A program made the translations under genes and the position numbers. Under the pieces are notes generated by a model, which saw only the letters and a program-made list of their open reading frames with translations, searched no databases and was not told the DNA's origin. A DNA stretch of 64,000 nucleotides from Chitinasiproducens palmae (GTDB taxonomy: Bacteria > Pseudomonadota > Gammaproteobacteria > Burkholderiales > Burkholderiaceae): positions 62,001 through 126,000 of the forward strand of contig NZ_FNLO01000013.1 of assembly GCF_900095735.1 (NCBI RefSeq), read 5' to 3'. Each line of letters starts with the position of its first letter. Positions within the stretch are counted from its first letter, which is position 1. Below, in pieces: positions 25,666-34,462 of the stretch.

Positions 25666-26562
25666 TCACTCGCTGTCGGAGAGGTCGAGCTCCTGCAGGT
25701 CCGCGATCAAGCCGCGATGCACCGGCGTCCAACCGAGCCGCTCGCGCGTCAGTGCGCTCGATGCCGGCATATCGAGCGCAAGAAACGGCGCGAGCCAGCC
25801 GAACTCGGCCTGTGCCGCTTCCAGCGTCAGCGACGCGACCGGCAAGCCAAGCCTGCGGCCGATCGTTTCAGCGATCTCGCGCGACGGTATGCCCGTTTCG
25901 GCGGCGGCGTGATAGCGCGCGCCGCGCTCCGCCCGCTCGATCGCCAACCTGTACAGTCGTGCGGCGTCGAGCACATGGGCGGCCGGCCATCGATTCGTCC
26001 CGCTGCCGATATAGCCAACCTTGCCCTTCTCTCGCGCAGAGGCAATATAGGGCGTGACCAGGCCCTGGCGGGTCGTGTCGTGAATCTGCGCCAGGCGCAT
26101 CACCGAGACGTTGACCCCTGCGTCGAGCAGCGCGACGCCCGCCTGTTCCGATGCCACGCGCGGATTCGGGTGGGCGAAGTTGCACACGTCCTCTGTCGCC
26201 ACGGCGCCCGGGTGAGGCGTACCCATGCCCGTTCCCGACGTGATCAGCAACGGTCGATCCGAACCGCGCAGGACCTCGCCCAACGCCGCGATCACGCGCC
26301 GGTCCTTCTCGCAATTGGCAACGAAATTCGAGAAGTCGTGATCGAAGGCCGTGTGAATCACCGCGTCCGCCTGTTCGGCGCCTGCCTGCAGGCTCGTCGG
26401 CGCTTCCAACGTGCCTCGATGCACAGCCGCGCCGGCGGCCTCGAGCTTGCGCGCGCCCGCATCCGACCTGGTCAGCCCGAGCACCTCGTGGCCTGCGCCC
26501 AATAGTTCGGCCAGCACGCGCGAGCCAATGAAGCCCGTCGCTCCCGTCAAAAATATACGCAT
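25666..26562 (-). CDS. NAD-dependent epimerase/dehydratase family protein (extended SDR)
   Basis: A 298-residue extended SDR starting MRIFLTGATGFIGSRVLAELL with a TGATGFIG motif. It has AVIHTAFDHDFSN near residue 68, LITSGTGMG near 106 and a C-terminal RERLGWTPVHRGLIADL. The usual YxxxK is not obvious, as in several atypical family members. A GGGAGG site precedes ATG 26562. It is divergent from the XRE-type regulator gene across a 98-nt AT-rich region and is probably its target. Such regulator/epimerase pairs are common in proteobacteria; substrate not assignable. Confidence 0.88.
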   Translation of the reverse strand: MRIFLTGATGFIGSRVLAELLGAGHEVLGLTRSDAGARKLEAAGAAVHRGTLEAPTSLQAGAEQADAVIHTAFDHDFSNFVANCEKDRRVIAALGEVLRGSDRPLLITSGTGMGTPHPGAVATEDVCNFAHPNPRVASEQAGVALLDAGVNVSVMRLAQIHDTTRQGLVTPYIASAREKGKVGYIGSGTNRWPAAHVLDAARLYRLAIERAERGARYHAAAETGIPSREIAETIGRRLGLPVASLTLEAAQAEFGWLAPFLALDMPASSALTRERLGWTPVHRGLIADLQELDLSDSE

Positions 26563-26660
26563 CAGATGCCTCCCGGATGGTCAGGAACGCAAGTGTTGCG
26601 CGATCCTCTATCCTATAAAATATGTGATGTTATGCCGGTATAGAAACTACCAGGATCACC
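26563..26660. promoter_or_regulatory. AT-rich divergent promoter region
   Basis: A 98-nt spacer with the sequence CCTATAAAATATGTGATG around 26613-26630, strikingly AT-rich for this window. It contains TATAAA/TATAAT-like -10 candidates for both directions and an imperfect CTATA...TATAG dyad suitable for the adjacent XRE-type regulator. Confidence 0.45.
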
Positions 26661-27548
26661 ATGCCCAACGACTCCGAAAAGGCCCTCGGCAGCTTCCTGC
26701 GCGACCGTCGCGGTCGCCTCGATGCCGCGGCGCTCGGCTTTGACGTCGGCCGGCGGCGCACGCCCGGTTTGCGCCGCGAGGAAGTTGCGCAGCGTGCCAA
26801 CATCAGCCCTACGTGGTACACCTGGCTCGAACAGGGTCGGGGCGGCGCACCGTCGAAGACCGTGCTTGACCGCATCGCCGCCGGACTGATGCTGACCGAG
26901 CCGGAACGCGAGCACCTGTTCCTGCTGGCCTTCGGGCATCCGCCCGAGCCCCGCTACAAGGGTTCGGACGAAATCACGCCGCGCCTGCAACGCGTACTCG
27001 ATGGCATGCCGACGCACCCGGCAATCGTCCGAACCGCCACGTGGGACGTGGTGGCCTGGAACAAGGCGGCCGCCACCGTCATGACCGATTACGGCACGCT
27101 GCCGCGCCAGCAGCGCAACATCCTTCGCATCATGTTTTGCGACGCGCGCGTGCGAGCCGTGCAGGACGATTGGCAAAGCGTCGCGCGATTCGTCGTTGCA
27201 GCATTTCGCGCGGACGTGGCGCGCGTCGGCGCTTCCGCCGAAACCGCTCGGCTAGTCGAACAGCTCTCGCTTGCGAGCGCGGAGTTCGCCGAACTCTGGC
27301 GCAGCAACGACATTGCCAGTCACCATGAAGGGCTGAAACGGCTCAGGCATCCGGAACTCGGACTGATCGAACTCGGCTATTCGACCTTTTCCGTCGATGG
27401 ACGCCCCGACCTGAGCATGATGGTCTACACTCCAGCGAACGACGAAATCGATCAACGCATCGCGTCGTTGGTAACCGCCCGTGAACGATCGAAAGAGAAT
27501 CGAGAAGTGGCCGCCAAGCCGCGCATGGTGTCGAGCAAGGCGGTATAG
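26661..27548 (+). CDS. Helix-turn-helix regulator with MmyB-like ligand-binding domain
   Basis: A 295-residue protein. The XRE-type helix-turn-helix is in RRRTPGLRREEVAQRANISPTWYTWLEQGRGGAPS (residues 30-65), followed by a PAS-like MmyB ligand-binding domain (VRTATWDVVAWNKAAATVMTDY near 125; FRADVARVGASAE; LRHPELGLIELGYSTFSVDGRPDLSMMVYTP). These proteins usually regulate the adjacent SDR-type gene, here the divergent epimerase-family gene. AGGA precedes ATG 26661. The last 97 nt overlap, tail to tail, the 3' end of the PrpD-family gene on the other strand. Confidence 0.92.
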   Translation: MPNDSEKALGSFLRDRRGRLDAAALGFDVGRRRTPGLRREEVAQRANISPTWYTWLEQGRGGAPSKTVLDRIAAGLMLTEPEREHLFLLAFGHPPEPRYKGSDEITPRLQRVLDGMPTHPAIVRTATWDVVAWNKAAATVMTDYGTLPRQQRNILRIMFCDARVRAVQDDWQSVARFVVAAFRADVARVGASAETARLVEQLSLASAEFAELWRSNDIASHHEGLKRLRHPELGLIELGYSTFSVDGRPDLSMMVYTPANDEIDQRIASLVTARERSKENREVAAKPRMVSSKAV

Positions 27549-28867
27549 GATCCCTCGTCTCCGTCCGCCTGGCACACTGCGGCGATCTGCCGTGCCAGCA
27601 GCGCGTGAGCGGCGCTGCTGTCGATCACTGCCCACTCGTGCGCCAGTTCACGCGTCAAGCGAACCGTCTCGTCCAGTCCATAGGCCAGTTGCGCCGGCGA
27701 TCCCGAAGTCGCCAGCAATGTGCGGCCATCCTTGAGCGCTATTTCCAGACGACAGTGGAAGGGCTCGAGCTGCGAGTCAGCGTCGATGGTGATCTGGCGG
27801 CTGCGTTCGTGCACATGGCTCGGAACGCTGCCCGGTGCGAAATCCGTGAGCGCGATCGTGTCATTCTCCAGCACAGTCTGTAGCATGAAAGGCGCGCTCA
27901 TGATCGCGCTGCCGACGGTGTCGAAAGGACCATGACGTGCGACGCCGGGATACGCCGCGTACGCCGGGTGCAGGGTCACCTTGATACGCGCGACGCTCTC
28001 CGCCGAGAAAGCCTCGGCGCGCTTGCAGTCGAGCAAGGTCTTGACCGGCAGCTGATTGATCGTGCAACCGGGAAATGGCTTGAACGTCACATCCAGGATC
28101 TCGTGTGGCGCAGCGTCTTGCCGGTCCCACACCGGCACTTGTCCGGCAAATGCGCGATAGAAACCGTTCTCTCCTTCGAGCGCGCGTGCGGCGCCCGCCA
28201 TGCCGTGGGCCGCGAGCTGCGCGGCGATGACACCCGCACGGCTGGTCATGCCGACCTGCAGCAACCACTCGGGCGTGCCCTCGGCCCAGCACTGCATGGT
28301 GCCGCCGCTGAACTGGGTGGCGATGGACAAGGCCGCCGCGGTGGCGTGCGGGCCGAGCCGCAAGACGCGCGCGGCCCCAGCCGCCGCCGCGAACACACCG
28401 TACAGCGAGGTGCCGCGCAGGCCCCGCGCGCCGCTGTCAGCGGCCGCGCCGCGCGCCACCCACGGCGCGACCTCGTACGCGCTGACCAGTGCCGCGCACA
28501 CGTCGCTGCTACTCGCGCCGACTGCCTCGGCCAACGACAGCACCGCGGGAATCGCGACGCAGCCGATATGTCCATTCATCGCTGCGTGCGTGTCGTTTTG
28601 ACCGCGTGCGGTGATCAGCGCCGCGTTGCGGCATGCGGCGTCGCCCGGCGTCAGCGTGGCGCCCGTACGCCAGCAGGTCGCCGCGCCGGGCGCGGCGTGC
28701 GAGGCCTCGATCGCATGCCGGCTCGAGTCGGGCGCGGGCGCCGCGAGCGCGACGCTCAGATTGAAGAGAAGGCACGCCTGCAAACGGTCCAGCACGCTTG
28801 CAGGCAGCAGGTGCCGCTCGCGGCTGGCCACGAAGAGCCCGAGGCGCTGCACATAGGATTCACTCAT
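27452..28867 (-). CDS. MmgE/PrpD family protein
   Basis: A 471-residue member of the 2-methylcitrate dehydratase / cis-aconitate decarboxylase fold. Characteristic stretches are RGQNDTHAAMNGHIGCVAIPAVLSLAE (residues 88-115), QFSGGTMQCWAEGTPEWLLQVG, TFKPFPGCTINQLPV near 270 and the C-terminal helical lid. Members dehydrate, decarboxylate or isomerise tricarboxylic-type acids. The start at 28867 is chosen for the GGAG site 7 nt upstream. The gene is divergent from a LysR regulator and ends 97 nt inside the convergent XRE-type gene. It may act in the same acid-catabolic module as the TauD/porin/FAH operon further right. Confidence 0.88.
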   Translation of the reverse strand: MSESYVQRLGLFVASRERHLLPASVLDRLQACLLFNLSVALAAPAPDSSRHAIEASHAAPGAATCWRTGATLTPGDAACRNAALITARGQNDTHAAMNGHIGCVAIPAVLSLAEAVGASSSDVCAALVSAYEVAPWVARGAAADSGARGLRGTSLYGVFAAAAGAARVLRLGPHATAAALSIATQFSGGTMQCWAEGTPEWLLQVGMTSRAGVIAAQLAAHGMAGAARALEGENGFYRAFAGQVPVWDRQDAAPHEILDVTFKPFPGCTINQLPVKTLLDCKRAEAFSAESVARIKVTLHPAYAAYPGVARHGPFDTVGSAIMSAPFMLQTVLENDTIALTDFAPGSVPSHVHERSRQITIDADSQLEPFHCRLEIALKDGRTLLATSGSPAQLAYGLDETVRLTRELAHEWAVIDSSAAHALLARQIAAVCQADGDEGSYTALLDTMRGLAATSRFSFDRSRAVTNDAMR

Positions 28868-28933
28868 CGACATTCTCCAGGCACCTGACATACGTAGTTG
28901 CGCCTATTCAGGAAAAACGGTTTCTTCAATACT

Positions 28934-28945
28934 GTTCGGCCGAAC
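28934..28945. promoter_or_regulatory. Perfect 12-bp palindrome upstream of LysR gene
   Basis: GTTCGGCCGAAC is fully palindromic. It sits 22 nt before the LysR ATG and about 67 nt upstream of the divergent PrpD-family start, a good position for a repressor or autoregulatory operator shared by both genes. Confidence 0.4.
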
Positions 28946-28967
28946 CAATCGACGATGCAACGAAACC

Positions 28968-29873
28968 ATGAGCCGTCTGAACCTGACCAATCTCGAAACG
29001 GTGTGCTGCATCGCGCGCGTGGGCACCTTCTCCGCCGCGGCCGAACGCCTCAACGCCTCGCAGTCCACGGTCACCTCGCGGGTACGGGAACTGGAACAGT
29101 CGCTTGGCATGCAGCTGTTCCGCCGCCGCGGTCGCAACATGGAGCTGACCGACCAGGGCCGCCAGTTCATCGAACGCGTCGAGCCGCTGCTCGTCCAGCT
29201 GGACGACGCCGTGGCGACGCACGCCGACAGCACCTGCGCACGGGGCACATTGCGACTCGGCATCGGCGTCACCACGATGACCTGGTTCGCCGATGTGCTG
29301 GTGCAGTTGCGCCGCGACATGCCGCTCGTGCAATACGAGATCGACAACGATCTGAGCATGAACATGCTGCACAAGCTCGAGAGCGGCAAACTCGACCTGG
29401 CCATCGTGGCGGGGCAGGTCTCGCACCCGATGCTCGCCACGGTAACCTTGGCACCCGAGGAACTGCGCTGGATTATCGGTGCGCGCGCGGCGGGTGCGGC
29501 GCACGACGTAGCGCCCGATCCCGCTAGTCTCGTGCAGCAAGCCCCGCTCTGGTTCGTCTCCCGTCCCTCCGAATTCTTCCCGCGGGCGATGGAAACGCTC
29601 AAACGCCACGGCACGACGCTGCGCGACGTCAACACCTGCAGCAATATGGCGGGCATGCTGCAGATGATCGAAGCCACGGGCGGCGTCGGCCTGGTCGCCA
29701 CCGCGCTCGCCCGGCCATTGCTCGATGCGGGGCGCGTTGTCGACCTGTCCGCCGCGATGCCCGCGGAGCAATACGACCTGACCCTCGTCTATCGCACCGA
29801 TGAGCGCCAGTCGATGCTGCGCCGAGTCGTCGACCGGATCGCCGAGTACGATCGTCATGCGCGCCAATCCTGA
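28968..29873 (+). CDS. LysR family transcriptional regulator
   Basis: A 301-residue LysR protein. The N-terminal helix-turn-helix is ARVGTFSAAAERLNASQSTVTSRVRELEQSLGMQLFRRRGR. The effector-binding domain runs from about residue 88 (GTLRLGIGVTTMTWFADVLVQLRRDMP, LESGKLDLAIVAGQVSHPML, MIEATGGVGLVATALARPLLDAG). It is divergent from the PrpD-family gene and convergent with the FAH-fold hydrolase gene (44-nt gap), so it may govern one or both neighbouring units. Confidence 0.93.
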   Translation: MSRLNLTNLETVCCIARVGTFSAAAERLNASQSTVTSRVRELEQSLGMQLFRRRGRNMELTDQGRQFIERVEPLLVQLDDAVATHADSTCARGTLRLGIGVTTMTWFADVLVQLRRDMPLVQYEIDNDLSMNMLHKLESGKLDLAIVAGQVSHPMLATVTLAPEELRWIIGARAAGAAHDVAPDPASLVQQAPLWFVSRPSEFFPRAMETLKRHGTTLRDVNTCSNMAGMLQMIEATGGVGLVATALARPLLDAGRVVDLSAAMPAEQYDLTLVYRTDERQSMLRRVVDRIAEYDRHARQS

Positions 29874-29917
29874 GCGACCGCCGCCTCGGCTCAGGCCTCG
29901 CGCCCGCGACATCGCGC

Positions 29918-30781
29918 TCAGGCGTCGGCGATGCCATTGCGCAGCACGCCGATTCCGCTGATCTCGACTTCGACCACATCTCCAGGGCTGAGCCAACGTG
30001 GCGGCACCCGCCGTGCGCCGATACCAGCCGGCGTGCCGGTGGCAATCACATCGCCACACGCCAACGGCGTAAACGTCGACGCGTACGCAACGAGTTCGGC
30101 CACCGAGTAAATCAGGTCGCTAAGCGGCGCGGTCTGCATGATCTCGCCATTCAAGCGGGTCTCCAGCATGCATCGTGATGGATCCGGCAGCGCATCGGGC
30201 GTCACCAGCCACGGACCCAACGAGCCACTGCGCCAAAAGTTCTTGCCTGCGGTGATCGACGCTTTTTGATAGTCACGCACGCTGCCGTCGTTGAAACACG
30301 TATAAGCCGCAACGCAGGCCGGTGCGTCGGCTGCGTCGATGCAATGCGCTGGCTTGCCAATGATCACCGCGAGTTCGCCTTCGAAATCCAGCTGCGTCGA
30401 CACACGCGGGCGGATCAACGGCGCACCCGGTAGCGCGAGCGAATCGACGAAGCGGCTGAAGAAAATCGGCGCTGTCGGCCCGTCCGGCTCGCTCAGGCCG
30501 ATCTCGCGCGCGTGCGCATGGAAATTCCCGCCGACGGCAAGCAGTTTGCCAGGCAGCACCGGCAAGGCCAGCGCGATCTGCCGCGAGTCGAGTGACGGCC
30601 GCGCGCGTGCGGCAAGTTTCGCCATCTCGTCGAGCGCGCCGGCCTGCAGCACCGCTTCGACGGTTGGGAATCGGCCCATGCTCAGGCCCCTGCCGTCGAC
30701 CAGGTCGAATCGATCGTGCCGTTCGTCGGCCAGGACGCCCCACGCGCGACGGCCATCGAGATCGAAGGAAAGCAGCTTCAT
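29918..30781 (-). CDS. Fumarylacetoacetate hydrolase (FAH) family protein
   Basis: A 287-residue FAH-fold hydrolase, second of its family in the window. It has PGKLLAVGGNFHAHAREIG (the catalytic His region near residue 85), LDFEGELAVIIGKP for the metal ligands, YTCFNDGSVRDYQ, and the C-terminal GDVIATGTPAGIG. It should hydrolyse an acylpyruvate- or diketo-acid-type bond. AGGAAG precedes ATG 30781. It is the last gene of a minus-strand operon (dioxygenase, carrier, porin, hydrolase), only 10 nt after the porin gene. Confidence 0.9.
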   Translation of the reverse strand: MKLLSFDLDGRRAWGVLADERHDRFDLVDGRGLSMGRFPTVEAVLQAGALDEMAKLAARARPSLDSRQIALALPVLPGKLLAVGGNFHAHAREIGLSEPDGPTAPIFFSRFVDSLALPGAPLIRPRVSTQLDFEGELAVIIGKPAHCIDAADAPACVAAYTCFNDGSVRDYQKASITAGKNFWRSGSLGPWLVTPDALPDPSRCMLETRLNGEIMQTAPLSDLIYSVAELVAYASTFTPLACGDVIATGTPAGIGARRVPPRWLSPGDVVEVEISGIGVLRNGIADA

Positions 30782-30791
30782 GTCGTTCTTC

Positions 30792-31991
30792 CTAGAATCG
30801 ATGCCGCATACCGATGCTCACCCCAGCTTCGGTCCGGCCCGAGGCCGGCGAGCCAAGCGTGATCTGCGCGATCGCATCGCGCGCCGAGCCCATAATGTAG
30901 GCGGCCGCGACATAGACGTCGGTTCGCTTCGACAGGAAGTAATCGTTGCCGATACCGAACTGCCACCAGTGTGGCGAGGCGCGCTGCCCACCGCTTTGTA
31001 ACCGGCCCGACGAATAGGTCACCATCACGCCGGTATGATTCAGCGGCGTTGCGCGAAAGGTGAGATTGGCCTCGGCGACGTCCAGCGACAGGCTGCCTGT
31101 GCCATTCAGGCCCGACGTATGCGCCCCGGTCACGACATTTTGGCTGAGCAGGGTGCGCGACAAGGTGGTTCCCACGCTCCAGCGTTCGATGGTCTGAACG
31201 ATGGCCGCCATGCCGGTCCGCTGGGTTCCGACTGCCAGCATCGCGGACGACGCCGGCGTGCCGGCCAGTGTCGCGTCGACTTGTCTGATCCAGAGCGGCA
31301 ACGCCGACTGATAGTCGCCCGTCGTGGCGCCGTTTGCGTTGGTCGCGCTGTCCGGCCGCGCGAGTTGCGCATAGCCCGCCACGAACGTCGTGTGCTCGCT
31401 GCGATAGCGGATCGCGCCGCCCCACTCGCGGTTGTTGGCGAACCCGGCGCCTGCCTGATTGCTCAGTGCGTACTGGACGCGATAGCGCCAGCCGCCGAAA
31501 TCGGGGCTTTCGTAATCGATCGCGTTGTTGAAGCGCGTCGTGCCGCCCAACAGATCGAGATCCAATGGATGAACCATCAGCGAAGTGCCCCAGCGCAGTG
31601 CAGCCGTCAACGGCCCGCCGTAGAGCGCGAGCGGCGTGTATTGGCGACCGAGCCGCAGCGTGCCGTAGCGGACGTTCGACAAGCCAACCGTACTCTGCCG
31701 CCCAAACATCCGGCCGCTCTGGAGCGTCGCGCCGCTGGCCGAGTTGTAGCCGTTTTCGAGTACCGCCTCGGCGCGCCAGCCATTGCCGAGCACTTCGCTG
31801 CCACGAATGCCCCAACGCGCACCTGACAGCTTGCCCGAAGTCATCTCGACCGTATCGCCACCCTTCTGGTGATTCGACCAGGTCACGCCCGTGTCGATCA
31901 GACCGTACAGCGTCATGTTCCCTTCGGCATGCGAGAGCTGAGCGATGCTCGCCCCGAGTACCAGCGCGCAAAGGCGCTGCCTCTTGGTCAT
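30792..31991 (-). CDS. Outer-membrane porin (Gram-negative, OmpC-like, Burkholderiales type)
   Basis: A 399-residue trimeric-porin-type beta barrel. An N-terminal signal peptide (MTKRQRLCALVLGASIAQLSHA) is likely cleaved before EGNMTLYGLIDTGV, the standard mature start of beta-proteobacterial porins. GGDTVEMTSGKLSGARWGIRGSEVLGNGW and the FGRQSTVGLSN / LRLGRQYTP motifs are diagnostic. The chain ends in GMRHRF with the C-terminal Phe needed for barrel assembly. AAGGAGACG precedes the ATG. Placed between a carrier and an acid hydrolase, it probably admits the same substrate to the periplasm. Confidence 0.95.
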   Translation of the reverse strand: MTKRQRLCALVLGASIAQLSHAEGNMTLYGLIDTGVTWSNHQKGGDTVEMTSGKLSGARWGIRGSEVLGNGWRAEAVLENGYNSASGATLQSGRMFGRQSTVGLSNVRYGTLRLGRQYTPLALYGGPLTAALRWGTSLMVHPLDLDLLGGTTRFNNAIDYESPDFGGWRYRVQYALSNQAGAGFANNREWGGAIRYRSEHTTFVAGYAQLARPDSATNANGATTGDYQSALPLWIRQVDATLAGTPASSAMLAVGTQRTGMAAIVQTIERWSVGTTLSRTLLSQNVVTGAHTSGLNGTGSLSLDVAEANLTFRATPLNHTGVMVTYSSGRLQSGGQRASPHWWQFGIGNDYFLSKRTDVYVAAAYIMGSARDAIAQITLGSPASGRTEAGVSIGMRHRF

Positions 31992-32044
31992 TTCGTCTCC
32001 TTTCTTGTTTTATCCAAGCCGGTGCGCCTGGGCGTGGTACTGCT

Positions 32045-33370
32045 TCAGCGCCGCTCGTGCAGCACGCGGGCGGGTATCAGGAACAACACGACCAGCACCG
32101 CGATCAGCACGACGCCGGCCACGACGTACAGTCCTCCCGTCACGCTGCCGGTACTCTGCTTGATGTGGCCGATGGTCATCGGGGCGAACGAACCCATCAG
32201 TTGGCCCAGCGCGCTGATCAGCGCAAGACCGCCCGCCGCCGCGGTCCCCGACAGATAAGCCAGCGGAATCGTGAAGAAAAGCGCCGCGATGCCCAGGAAC
32301 CCGATGGTCATGAAGGCGAAGACGACGACCGTGAGCATCAGGTCGTGCATCGCGAGCGGCAGCGCGAGCAGCGACAGCGCGGCAAGCGTGCCACTCGCCG
32401 CCCAATGCCAGCGCCGTTCCAGTCGAAGGTCCGAGCTGCGGCAGATCAGCAACATGCCGATCGCGCCGATCGTGTACGGAATGGTCAGGAGCAGCCCCAC
32501 GTCAAGCGCATTTCCCGCGCCGGCCTGCTTGAGAATCGATGGACTCCAATAAGTGATGACGTTGGCAACCCATGGCACCGCGGTGTACGCCAACGCGGCG
32601 ACATAGAGCCGCGGCGTCCGCAACGCGGCACCGAAACGATGCGACGCCGCATCGTTGCCTTTGCCACGCTGCTCCGCTGCCAGCGCCTCGACCACCAGCG
32701 CGCGCTCCGTGGCATTGAGCCAACGCGCATCGGCAGGCCGCTCGGTAAGGAAGCAATAGAGCAGCACCCCGACGACAATGGAGGGCAGGCCTTCGATCAG
32801 GAACAGCCAGCGCCACGCATGCATGCCGCCGACATCGTTCATCGCATGCAGGATCCAGCCGGAGATCGGCCCGCCGATGAAACCGGACACCGGCACCGCC
32901 AGCGCAAAGAAACCGATCACGCGAGCGCGCCGTTTCGCCGGGTACCAATAAGTGAAGAAAAGCAGCGCGCCCGGGAAGAAGCCGGCCTCGGCGGCACCGA
33001 GCGCAAGCCGCGCGATATACAGGTGCGTGGGTGTCTGCACCGCCATGGTCAAGGTGGAAACGATCCCCCACAGAATCATGATTCGGGACAGCGTCTTGCG
33101 CGCACCGATCCTCGCCATTGCAAGGTTGCTTGGCACTTCGAACAGTACATAGCTGAAGAACAGCAGGCCGACCGCGAAGCCATACTGCTCGTCGCTCAGA
33201 CCGATGTCCTGGCGCATCTGGAGATGCGCATAGCTGACATTGACGCGATCGATGAAAGAAAGCACAAAACATCCGAACAGCACCGCGGCGATCCGAAGAT
33301 CGATCTTTCGATAGGCGCTGCGCTCGATGCCTGCCCGGTCTGCGCAAGCGAGCGATGGAACCGTACTCAT
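32045..33370 (-). CDS. MFS transporter, anion:cation symporter (ACS) type
   Basis: A 441-residue carrier with 12 membrane helices. Helix-1 motif LSFIDRVNVSYAHLQMRQD and loop SNLAMARIGARKTLSR place it in the ACS family of organic-anion symporters. Start 33370 has a CAGGAGACG site; an upstream in-frame start at 33403 has none. It lies between the TauD-type dioxygenase and the porin gene (gaps of 96 and 53 nt) and is presumably the inner-membrane importer of the operon. Confidence 0.92.
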   Translation of the reverse strand: MSTVPSLACADRAGIERSAYRKIDLRIAAVLFGCFVLSFIDRVNVSYAHLQMRQDIGLSDEQYGFAVGLLFFSYVLFEVPSNLAMARIGARKTLSRIMILWGIVSTLTMAVQTPTHLYIARLALGAAEAGFFPGALLFFTYWYPAKRRARVIGFFALAVPVSGFIGGPISGWILHAMNDVGGMHAWRWLFLIEGLPSIVVGVLLYCFLTERPADARWLNATERALVVEALAAEQRGKGNDAASHRFGAALRTPRLYVAALAYTAVPWVANVITYWSPSILKQAGAGNALDVGLLLTIPYTIGAIGMLLICRSSDLRLERRWHWAASGTLAALSLLALPLAMHDLMLTVVVFAFMTIGFLGIAALFFTIPLAYLSGTAAAGGLALISALGQLMGSFAPMTIGHIKQSTGSVTGGLYVVAGVVLIAVLVVLFLIPARVLHERR

Positions 33371-33466
33371 GATGTCGTCTCCTGACGATGCGCTGCAGCG
33401 CATTCTGTTCCGCTTGCTCGGTCTGCGCCGAGCCGGTTTCGCAAAGAATGCAAACGGGAATGCCCG

Positions 33467-34318
33467 TTAAGCGGCCTCCACCACAGCCGTCCAGCGCAGC
33501 TCGCGCCGGTGCGTGGCCGACTCGAACGGCGTGGCGCGATGCATGGTCACGCTGTTGTCCCAGATGAGCAGATCGCGCGGCCGCCATGCATAACTCAGTA
33601 CGAACGCGGGCTGCGTGGCGTGCGCAACGAGTTCCTCCAACAGCGCCCTGCCCTCGTCTTCCGGCCATCCGACGACGTGCGAAGCGCTCGACGACAGATA
33701 CAGTGCGCGGCGCCCGCTCGCCGGATGGCGACGTACCAGCGGATGCCTGACGGGTGGCGCCTTGCTGCGCTCCGCCTCGGTGAAATCCGCGAAGCCGCAT
33801 TTCGCGCGCTGCACGAAAACGCTGTGCTCGACTTCCAGGCCTTCGAGCGCCGCTTGCCTGCCGGGCGGCAAGGCGTCCCAGGCCGCGCGCATGTCCGCGT
33901 ATTCGGTTGGCGGCGGCTCGGGAGGCAATGCACGCGCCGACAGCAGCGTTACGCGGGCCGGCCGCGCCAGGAAGGACAGGTCCGCATGCCACAGGAGATT
34001 GGCGTCGCCATAACCGGGATCGGAAGCCCGCTTCAAGCCACCGCTGACGTCGACATTGCCAACGTCGTTGAAACGTCGGTCCGCCAGCCGCCGACGCGAT
34101 GCGTCGAGGATCGACTCGTGGATGGGCCCGAAGCGATGCGCCAACACGAGTTGCTGGTCATCGGACAGCGCCTGGTCGCGGATCGCGACGACCGCATAGT
34201 CGGCGAGCGTCTGCGCGAGCAGGTCGGAAGTTTCGTCGCTCAGCAGCGACGCGGGGTCCAGGCCGGTCACGACGGCGCCAAACCGCCGCGCGGGACCGCC
34301 GATGGCTTCGATCAACAT
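33467..34318 (-). CDS. TauD/TfdA family Fe(II)/2-oxoglutarate-dependent dioxygenase
   Basis: A 283-residue enzyme with the iron-binding facial triad HxD...H: His111 and Asp113 in LLWHADLSF and His260 in NSVTMHRATPF. The 2-oxoglutarate-binding Arg is in THRRELRW (about 271-272). Family members hydroxylate substrates such as taurine, 2,4-D or alpha-ketoglutarate-linked acids, releasing CO2 and succinate. GAGGAGA precedes ATG 34318. It heads the operon with the ACS carrier, porin and FAH-fold hydrolase. Oxygenation followed by diketo-acid hydrolysis is a plausible two-step route, but the substrate is unknown. Confidence 0.9.
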   Translation of the reverse strand: MLIEAIGGPARRFGAVVTGLDPASLLSDETSDLLAQTLADYAVVAIRDQALSDDQQLVLAHRFGPIHESILDASRRRLADRRFNDVGNVDVSGGLKRASDPGYGDANLLWHADLSFLARPARVTLLSARALPPEPPPTEYADMRAAWDALPPGRQAALEGLEVEHSVFVQRAKCGFADFTEAERSKAPPVRHPLVRRHPASGRRALYLSSSASHVVGWPEDEGRALLEELVAHATQPAFVLSYAWRPRDLLIWDNSVTMHRATPFESATHRRELRWTAVVEAA

Positions 34319-34462
34319 GCGTTGTCTCCTCTTCGAATCGCATTTCGTCACGGTGCGCTTGCTGCGCACGACAGCAGGCTGCAGTGTAGGAAATGCCAGA
34401 CGAACGAAACAAGCTGGAATTTTCGATGGACTTGGACCGGTAACTTCGATGGTTTGCCGACC

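Noticed and set aside
31565-33385. 606-residue plus-strand open frame opposite porin and ACS carrier
   Set aside because: Spans two real minus-strand genes and their spacer; low-complexity Arg/Gln/Asp-rich translation.
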